This document shows positions 57,499 to 64,000 of a stretch of 64,000 nucleotides of DNA, one piece after another. Position 1 is the stretch's first letter, and each line of letters opens with the position of its first letter. Both the position numbers and the translations under genes were made by a program. Under the pieces are notes generated by a model. The model saw only the letters and a list, made by a program, of their open reading frames with translations. It was not told the origin of the DNA and made no database searches. The stretch is from Dryomyza anilis (lineage: Eukaryota > Arthropoda > Insecta > Diptera > Dryomyzidae), in contig OX638131.1 in NCBI GenBank assembly GCA_951804985.1, forward strand, positions 58,682,351-58,746,350. Reading direction: 5' to 3'.

Positions 57499-57981
57499 CC
57501 GTTGATAATTCGGATGCGTTGCAATGCATACGATACGCACACCCCATAACTTCGGGAATTCACGATCGCCGAACTGTTCGGACACATTCCACGAAATAAA
57601 ATCGCCGTTGGCCTTTTTGCTCCTACCCAACGAATTGGAAACTGTCTGTGAGGAAATTTCACCCTCCAAGGCCAAGTGTATGACCTCCAATATCTCCGGC
57701 TACTGATCCTTGCGTTGTATCGCTCATCATCTGCAGATCGTTGGGGGATTGTAGTGCGATGCCACATACATCGAGACGACGCGAAGCAGAATCGACTCGG
57801 CAGCCTTGTGATACAAGAAAATTGCATCGCGATCAATATAATAAAGTTCGCGTGGGACAGCTGGCGTGGGACAGCCCGAGCTAATGTTGGGCACAGTGGT
57901 GGCATCGACGCAAAGAAGATTTATCAGCCAGCTTTCGATGTCATCGCCCTCACGATAAAGTATAAATTCGTCGAGTTTAAT
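57499..57981 (-). pseudogene. NAT10-like exon (helicase-to-acetyltransferase region)
   Basis: After the acceptor TATATTTAG the minus strand reads GDDIESWLINLLCVD, RELYYIDRDAIFLYHKAAES and VVSMYVASHY. A 1-base frame change follows, then LALEGEISSQTVSNSLGRSK, NGDFISWNVSEQF and IVCIATHPNYQR, ending at a perfect donor CGG/GTAAGT. This is the best preserved piece and follows RNA cytidine acetyltransferase (NAT10/Kre33), which makes ac4C in 18S rRNA and tRNA in the nucleus. Two or more stops/frameshifts make it a pseudogene. A 61-bp intron separates it from the exon above. Confidence 0.8.
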
Positions 57982-58042
57982 CTAAATATACAATTTTTAT
58001 ATTTAATCAATGTCAAAAAAAGTATTCTAAAACTAAACTAAC

Positions 58043-58400
58043 CGGTGGCGGCGCATTGTTCACTTTCTGCAGCTGCGATATTAACTTCAGACTCAACAAA
58101 CGTCCGGTGCCCTCGTAACCATTGATTGTCGAGGCCATAAAAATAAAATACGGTCCCATCATTTGCTTGTCCAGCGGCAACATAATGGCGGCCGCCTCGT
58201 CAATCAGTAACAAATCGGCGTCATTCAACATGTGTGTGTCGTTGTACTGAATGGTCTGTCGATTAGCACGCGTGATATTAATTCGTATGGTGGCTTTTTT
58301 ATAGTCGGCATAGTCGCCGCGGACTGTATTTTAAGGCGTTATGTCCTTCGTCGTCATTGTTATCGTAGACGTCATCGTCGATGGTTTGCTGATCCTCCAC
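58043..58400 (-). pseudogene. Chimeric exon: unknown/spectrin-gene start, NAT10-like end
   Basis: The exon starts at acceptor TTTGCACGTGCAG with VEDQQTIDDDVYDNNDDE, which does not fit NAT10. In another frame, from about 58,330 on, it is NAT10-like: DYADYKKATIRINITRANRQ, then ADLLLIDEAAAIMLPL and MASTINGYEGTGRLLSLKLI. DEAAAI is the Walker B/helicase motif II form of this family. The donor is CCACCG/GTTAGT. The exon start may belong to the spectrin-like gene of the two exons above, so two host genes meet inside one exon. Confidence 0.7.
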
Positions 58401-58499
58401 CTGCACGTGCAAAGTAGTTTGAAGACAAGACTAAACAAAGGATTTAAATAATTCTAAAATACTTAATAATGAAAATAATTAAAAAAATTTTCATTTTAC

Positions 58500-58978
58500 C
58501 TCCACATTTTTGTCCGTCATTATATTGATCTCATTGCACATGTTCATGTTCTCCTTGTCGACGGCCGCAGCCCTTTTTTTGGCGAACCACCCGACACTGA
58601 CGTTGACGCATCCGTCATACGTTCGACCACTTGCATTTTCTTTAGGTCGCCTGTGCTTGTAGTTGTGTGCGCCGACATCGTGCAGACGACGTCAACTGTG
58701 TTGGCGCACGCAGCGTTATCCTTGCGCACACACCACTTATCGTCGATGGTCTTGGATTTGAGCTGCATTACCTCGTCCCTGTCTATATTCATGTTATGTC
58801 TCTTGAAGGGAAACATAGCGAGCACATGCGGCAACAGTTTGGTTTCCGTAACCTTAACATGTTCTGGATTCTGGACGAATTCGTTTTCCCAGACCTCTTT
58901 CCGCACTAGACGCGTCTCGTTTACGCACACCTCTTGCTTGATTTCTGGCAGTGGTTATTCTGGTTCGTTGGCTCAGAA
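58500..58978 (-). pseudogene. SH3-containing exon, beta-heavy-spectrin-like
   Basis: The acceptor GTTTCTTTCTCCAG and donor GTGGAG/GTAAAA are both good. Inside, one frame reads EVWENEFVQNPEHVKVTETK, VLAMFPFKRHNMNIDRDEVM and QLKSKTIDDKWCVRKDN. This is an SH3 fold (ALYPF-like start, E-V-x-x-L, W-x-V-R-K) that loses its second half (EGFVPANYV-type) by frame change near 58,710. Beta-heavy spectrin (karst in flies) has an SH3 inside its repeats, which fits the spectrin-like exon just upstream. Assignment to that gene is inference. Confidence 0.6.
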
Positions 58979-59092
58979 CTGGAGAAAGAAACAGCAACAG
59001 AAATAATGTTAGTGTTCATTTAAAAACTTGTCTTATAGTTAAAACCTCTTGACGTAAATTTAATACTTTACCTACATTTTGTCATGACTCAC

Positions 59093-59366
59093 CATCATTT
59101 GCGTCCGTATAGAATTGATACGCTTCGGCGAAATCGACCAGCAGAAGTCGACGGAACTCGACCAGATCCTCCAATACATTCCACTATTTGGCCAATGACT
59201 CGATGTGATTCTTTACCTCGGCCGAGCGTATATGCTTGTCACAGATTAGTTTCTTGCCCGCCTCAGGCATTTGCTCGGACTTGGGTTTTCGCACCTTGAG
59301 AGCCTTGTGAGAGCACAGTAGTATGGATTCGCCGGTTCTGGCCCCACTGGGCTCCATGGAGCACAT
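59093..59366 (-). pseudogene. Spectrin-repeat exon with nonsense codon
   Basis: The frame reads SHKALKVRKPKSEQMPEAGK, DKHIRSAEVKNHIESLAK, then TAG, then WNVLEDLVEFRRLLLVDFAE and AYQFYTDAND. The pattern G-x-x-L-I-x-x-x-H-x-x-S...I-x-x-L-x-x-x-W-x-x-L...R...L-x-x-A-x-x-x-x-F-x-x-D-A is a spectrin repeat, with the stop replacing the residue before the invariant Trp. The donor is GATG/GTGAGT, and a 114-bp intron leads to the SH3 exon. Its upstream end meets the repeats of the next element at about 59,370. Confidence 0.65.
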
Positions 59367-59384
59367 TGTTATTAGTGTAAATGA

Positions 59385-59610
59385 ATTTTAACAGAGATGT
59401 TGTTATTGTTTTCAATAGGGATCATTTTTTAACATAGTTGTTGTTAGTGTAATTCAATAGGGATCATTTTTTAACAGAGTTCTTGGTAGTGTAGTTCATT
59501 GGAGATCATATTTTAACAGTATTGTTGTTATTGTTTTTTCAATGGGGATCATATTTTAACAGAATATTTCTTATTGTTTTCATGGGAAGTATTTTTAACA
59601 GATGTATATT
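59385..59610. repeat. Tandem repeat, core AATAGGGATCATTTTTTAAC, about 60-bp period
   Basis: Four adjacent units of ttgttgttattgttttcaat plus gggatcattttttaacag. Weaker copies follow at about 59,650, 60,185 and 60,345. They start exactly where the host pseudogene stops, so they probably belong to the end of the PolB-bearing element. Confidence 0.7.
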
Positions 59611-60440
59611 ATATGTATACTATATATTTTATAATGGCATGGAGCCAGTGGGATGACTTTTTAACATAATTTGTTAATGTTGATACATACATATATATTA
59701 TATGCATGTTATGAAGGCATGCAGCCGTAAAGAGTAAATGTTGTTGTTGGGATAATTATATCGGAGTAAGCATTTTTTGTGAATGAGAATATTTACAAAC
59801 GTATTCATGTTGTTGTTGTAAAATATTATAGATGCAATTAGATTTCAGTTAACGTAGTTATAATGTATATTATAGTTATACTTGTTTGTTTTATTTTGCA
59901 TGATCATCAAGAGAGTTGAGGAGCAAAGGTTTCAATTTGAAACTTTGTTGAGGAACGGTGATTGTAATTTAAAACTTCGATATATGAATGAATATTATTA
60001 TTAGATGCTTATTTTTTTTTGTGGTTAATTTTTTTTTGTTGTAAACAGGTTAAGACACTTCTGTATTAATGCATTGACATATATTTAATTCAAGGCCAAT
60101 TTTACTATAAGGGTTATTGTACTGGATTTTATTCTACAAAGTCATGATCGTTTAATTTGGTTATATGAATGAATGGACCCATAAGGTTCCATTGGGATCA
60201 TTTTTTAAATCATTTTCTATACTATAAGTTTAAAAGATTGAGCATGTTAGAACATGTATATTTTTTATAGAGTTTTTTGTCTTGAGATTTATTTAATTTA
60301 CTCTCTTTAAAATTTTAATTGAGTATATTTATACTAATGGAATTCACTTTTTAACTCATTTTAAAGAGATATCCATTATATATAAATGGATCGAAATTTG
60401 AATTAAATTTATTCATCGTCTGCATTACAATTTGATAGGA
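59610..60440. other. AT-rich end zone of the PolB element, no gene seen
   Basis: Scattered GGGATCATTTTTTAA-like strings and no long frame. Probably a terminal or regulatory zone; inference. Confidence 0.35.
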
Positions 60441-60449
60441 ACAAAAAAT

Positions 60450-60823
60450 ATGGTAAGATTGTTTTTTTTTTAAATTTTGTTTGTATTTATTAATTTATGT
60501 ATTTATATTATTTAAAGGATTTCGCTGAAATTATTAGTTTAGCAAAAGGAAACCTCTCTACATACATTAGAGTAGATGACTTGCCCATTGATCAGGAATT
60601 CAGGATTTCTAAATTTGAATGGAAAAACACAATTAATGGAACAAAATTAATTGTACATCTAACAGACAACAGATGGTTTTATCTACCAGCAAGAATTTCT
60701 AGAAAAGTTGAAACCGATGATCCATATTTATATAATATAAATGAGAAAAAGTGGTCTATTATTTTTCGAGGACGACAATCAGAAGTAATGGGGATGGCTC
60801 TATTCGATTTACGTTATGAATAA
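60450..60823 (+). CDS. Small protein of a Polinton/adintovirus-like element, spliced; OB-fold-like candidate
   Basis: The first exon ends with ATG directly against a donor (ATG/GTAAGATT, 60,450-60,452). The acceptor TATTTAAAG at 60,517 opens the second exon with DFAEIISLAKGNLSTYIRV, giving 102 residues; the intron is 65 bp. Without splicing, an ATG at 60,497 would add seven residues. The motif order DLPIDQEFRISKFEW...LIVHLTDNRWFYLPARIS...WSIIFRGRQSEV recalls the short proteins with LP, FLP and YRG motifs found beside protein-primed polymerases in insect elements, possibly single-strand-DNA binding. That function is inference. A polyadenylation signal AATAAAA lies at about 60,876. Confidence 0.55.
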
Positions 60824-60958
60824 AAAAAAAAAAAAACGTATCAATATACTTACTTTTAAAAATATTCATTTTAAATAAAATATTTAAATATATACATATT
60901 GTTTTATTTATTTATTCTTAAAACGATTTGAAACAATAGAACAAATAATTTATAAAAC

Positions 60959-61363
60959 TTATATTTGCATTATCTGCTCAAAACTCAGTAGAGCGTTTAA
61001 TAAAATATTATCATCATCATCGTCCATTAAATTACAATAATGATGATCCGCATTTAACATCCTCGGATCGTCTAAGTTAAGAAATAGATGGTCTAGTCCA
61101 TCATCTAATAATCCTTCCCTAATTCCAACATCTATCAAATTTACTGGCGGGAGTGTTACGACTTCTAGTATTTCAATTTGAGGATTTACTGTTAATAAAA
61201 TTTTTATTATTAATATAAAATAATTTTAAAAAATATATTTAGTTATTTACTTACAAGTATAAGTTTTTGCCTTTTTATATGAAAAATTATGTTTTCGCAG
61301 GATATGCCGCTTAAGGTTGTTTCTAGTCGAGAATTTTAAATGCGGGCAAAATTCACACTCCAT
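60959..61363 (-). CDS. Spliced small C2H2 zinc-finger protein
   Basis: On the minus strand, exon 1 (61,363-61,255) starts ATG and encodes one finger: Cys3, Cys6, His20, His25 (MECEFCPHLKFS, then NNLKRHILRKH). It ends at donor ACTT/GTAAGT. A 66-bp intron ends TTTTATTAACAG. Exon 2 (61,188-60,959) continues in phase to TAA, with an acidic run (MDDDDDN) near the end; in total 112 residues. It converges on the gene at 60,450 and diverges from the polymerase gene at 61,693. The finger resembles the polymerase N-terminus, so a related DNA-binding role within the element is plausible. The unspliced frame is too short to be noticed by an ORF scan. Confidence 0.65.
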
Positions 61364-61692
61364 TTTTTAATGTTGATATATTAAAAGTATGAAAACGAGT
61401 AAAATTTATTATTATATCCATTGTATAGAACACCTTTATATATCAAAGCATGTAATATGATATATATTAAACTGAATATAAAAATTTGAATTCAGCTAAA
61501 TTTAATGTATAAGTAGTGAAATACACCGGAAGTCAGTAAATTAAAACTGCAGTAACACATCTTTACTGCAACACTGCACTTTTTTATGTTCAATAATTCC
61601 TGTAAAATTTGAAGTTTCTTAATATCCAAATTAATAATTTAAGTTAGTGTTCGTTTGTTTGCAACTTCGATAACATCTATAAAAATTAAAAA
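61364..61692. promoter_or_regulatory. Divergent intergenic region between zinc-finger and polymerase genes
   Basis: 330 bp of AT-rich DNA between two ATGs facing apart. It should hold both promoters. No specific box was identified with confidence. Confidence 0.35.
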
Positions 61693-64000
61693 ATGTTTAT
61701 CTGTGCATTGTGTTCAAAGTCCTTCGCGAAAAACTATAATTTAAAGAGACATGTATCGACAATACATGAAAATACAAAGTTTAGCTGCTTAAAGTGTAGT
61801 AAATCTTTTAGCAGACCAAATACTTTAAAACATCATTTCTGTCAACATTTTCAAGAGGAAATTCCTTCAAAACAAGGAAAATATGAGGATTTGCTGAATA
61901 ATGAATATGAAATCGCATCAACATCATCATCGGTGAGCCGTTACTGTGAGAACTGTAATGTTACAGTTCACAAATCCCTCTGGATAGGCCATTTAAGATC
62001 AATTGCGCATAAGAGAGCATCAAAGATTGCAGATATAGATGGATTTAAATTGGTACGAAAAGCATTTAAAAATAAAATATGTGATTACATATTACCTAAT
62101 GATGATGAAAGTCTAATAAATCCACATGAATATTTCGGTCAAATAAGAAATAAAATTAAAAATTTACTGGAAAGAGAATTAAATAAGAAAATATCTTTAA
62201 AATTGAATGCGGAGATCTCTGCCGACTATATACGTCCTTCAAAACCTTCTGTCGAAGATGATGATGAATTTAAACTAAGCCCTTTTTCACATATAACAAA
62301 ATCACTAACAATATTAACCAAAGATAATATTGAAGATGTAATGTTAAATATTGAAGAATTGTTAATAAATAAAATGGAGAACTTTCAAGAACGGGATAGT
62401 GGATGGGCTTTGATAAAAATCAATAAAATTGAGCTTAATATAAGTGAATATAGCCCCTTAAATGGATTATCATATCATAAATTGCCAGCATACATAGAAA
62501 AAAGAAAGGCATGTACATATATACAAAACAATATACAAAACAATGATATTTTCTACTTTAAGTGGGCTATTATTGCTGCAATAGTTAATACAAAAATAAA
62601 AATAAATGATCTCTATCGCATTAATTCATATAATATTTCCGACATAACAGCAGAGGAAATTTATGTGAATGGTATAAATTTGATATTTAGAGGATTAGAC
62701 TTCCCTCATTCTATAAAGAATACAAAAATATTTGAGCTAAACAACTCCATTAGCATCAATATTTTCATGTATAATGAAAAGTCAGATGGAAAATGCGAAA
62801 TTTTGGGGCCTATTTATCACACTGAAAAAGAACAGAGTACACATATCAATTTGCTATTTTGTGATAGTGAAGAAATTACTCACTATGTCTGGATAAAAGA
62901 TCTAAGTAAATTGATAAGCGGTCAGGGACGAAAAAGAGCCCACAAAATGTATATTTGTAATGGATGTATTCTACAATTTACATCTATAAAGTCTCTTGAG
63001 GCACACAAATCATCATGTAAAAAAAAAATTACGTATTTGCCCAAGGAAAATGAGTCCACACTAGCATTTAAAGCCTATGAAAAAACCATCCCTGTTGGAT
63101 ATACTTTTTATATGGATTTTGAATCGATTCTGGAACCGATTAATGGCTGTACAAATAACCCAGAAAATACGTATACAACGAATATTCAGAAACATATACC
63201 GTGCGCATTTGCTTGGTATTTGAAATGGTCATATGATGATCGTTTCGATAAGCTACAAAATTATACAGGTGAATACAAAAGAAAAAAATAATAATTAAAA
63301 AAATAATAATAAAAATAAAAAACGATATATATATAATATTTAATCTTTCGTTTATAGGTCCTGAATGTTCGAGAGTTATGATAAAATCTTTAGTTGCGAA
63401 AGCGACGCAAATATATTGGAACGTTTACTCCACGATGAAGGCAATGAAGATAACTGACCAGGAAATGCACGAGTTCCATCAATCAACAATCTGCTGTATA
63501 TGTAAAAGTGATTTAAGTAATAATATTAGTATAAAAGTAAGGCACCATTGTCATTTTACCGGAAAGTATTTAGGATCTGCTCATACAGAATGTAATTTGA
63601 AAGCAAAAAGAACTAAATTCTTTTCGGTAATAACTCATAATTTATCCAAATATGATCTACATTTATTTATACAAAATTAAACCGAAGTAGAGGGAGCTAT
63701 TAATATTATACCTCTTAATAAAGAGGTATTTATATCTATAACAAAAACTATAAATTTAACTAAAGATCATAGTTTTCAACTTAGATTTATAGATTCATTT
63801 AGATTTTTACCTAGCAGCCTTGAGAAATTGGTGAAAACTCTAAATGACGAGTCAATCCATATAACTAAAAAGGTTTTTAACAATAATTCGTATAAGATAT
63901 TTTATAGAAAAGGTGTTTTTCCTTATGATTATTTAGATAGCTTTAATAGGTTAAAATAAAATCAATTGCCTGCTAAAGATAAGTTTTTTAAAAGATTAAT
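61693..64000 (+). pseudogene. Protein-primed DNA polymerase B (N-terminal half), zinc-finger type, with endonuclease VII domain; runs off the window
   Basis: Exon 1 (61,693-63,268) encodes 525 residues. It has C2H2 fingers at Cys4/Cys7/His20/His25 and Cys32/Cys35/His48/His52, a U1-type finger Cys85/Cys88/His100/His106, a conserved middle (FELNNSISINIFMYN, THINLLFCDSEEITHYVWIK), another Cys-rich finger (MYICNGC...H...C), and the exonuclease start FYMDFESIL with Asp475/Glu477. The intron 63,269-63,357 (89 bp; ACAG/GTGAAT to TTTATAG) keeps the frame. Exon 2 holds a recombination-endonuclease VII-type His-Me finger (C-C-I-C-K, then HHCHFTGKYLGSAHTECN) and the following PolB motif (RFIDSFRFLPSSLEKL, KGVFPYDY). 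In-frame TAA at 63,678 and 63,957 interrupt it. The polymerase motifs proper lie beyond 64,000. Such genes occur in Polintons/Mavericks and adintoviruses. Confidence 0.8.

Noticed and set aside
57676..58041. Plus-strand frame of 121 codons
   Set aside because: It is antisense to the NAT10-like exon, whose minus-strand reading is clearly homologous to the family.
58653..59006. Plus-strand frame of 117 codons
   Set aside because: It is antisense to the SH3 exon and crosses its acceptor.

Overview
The window looks like transposon-saturated, probably heterochromatic DNA of a fly (Diptera, Brachycera; a tephritid-like genome is a guess). The evidence: introns of 60-115 bp with GT-AG borders; remnants of two conserved animal genes (an RNA cytidine acetyltransferase of the NAT10/Kre33 family and a spectrin with an SH3 domain, like beta-heavy spectrin); LOA-type and RTE-type LINEs; a tRNA-derived SINE; gypsy/errantivirus-type LTR elements with an env gene; mini-me/DINE-1-like repeats with (GTCY)n; and many hAT elements with 8-bp target duplications. 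Nothing in it looks bacterial, and no intact host gene is visible.

Layout. 0-1.6 kb: LINE tail, AT-rich repeat, SINE. 1.7-2.6 kb: an 863-bp foldback touching an LTR. 2.6-7.9 kb: an errantivirus-like provirus on the minus strand (LTR - env - [pol missing, replaced by repeats] - gag - primer site - LTR). 8-13.3 kb: MITEs, broken LINE pieces and a repeat that recurs at 28.5 kb. 13.3-18 kb: a very large inverted duplication built around a hAT-like element; its unoccupied counterpart is at 35.2 kb. 18.4-22 kb: small repeats and a decayed RTE-like LINE (minus). 23.2-28.4 kb: a LOA-type LINE that is full length by its target duplication but has frameshifts. 28.5-36.7 kb: repeat copy, internally deleted RTE-like LINE, MITE split by a solo LTR, a small gene-like island at 33 kb, and another copy of the 13-18 kb repeat family.

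36.8-48.2 kb: two direct copies of a unit of about 5.5 kb, with a host-like terminal exon between them, an LTR plus primer site in the first copy, and retroviral leader sequence in both. 48.2-51 kb: a hAT-type insertion (8-bp TSD) in the leader of the second copy; it holds an alanine-rich ORF and a SINE, and a broken gag follows.

52-59.4 kb (minus strand): eight exon remnants with well-kept splice sites. The upstream two are spectrin/SH3-like, the next is a spectrin-to-NAT10 chimera, and the last five are NAT10-like in correct order. Stops and frameshifts make them pseudogenes. They were not made by retroposition, because introns remain; one short intron holds a 1,168-bp hAT and another a 1,352-bp palindromic hAT.

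59.4-64 kb (runs off the right edge): the most interesting part, one end of a Polinton/adintovirus-like DNA element. Next to a block of tandem repeats lie a small gene whose ATG is the last codon of exon 1, a convergent spliced 112-aa C2H2 zinc-finger gene on the minus strand, and the N-terminal half of a zinc-finger, protein-primed DNA polymerase B with an internal endonuclease VII domain, one intron and two in-frame stops.
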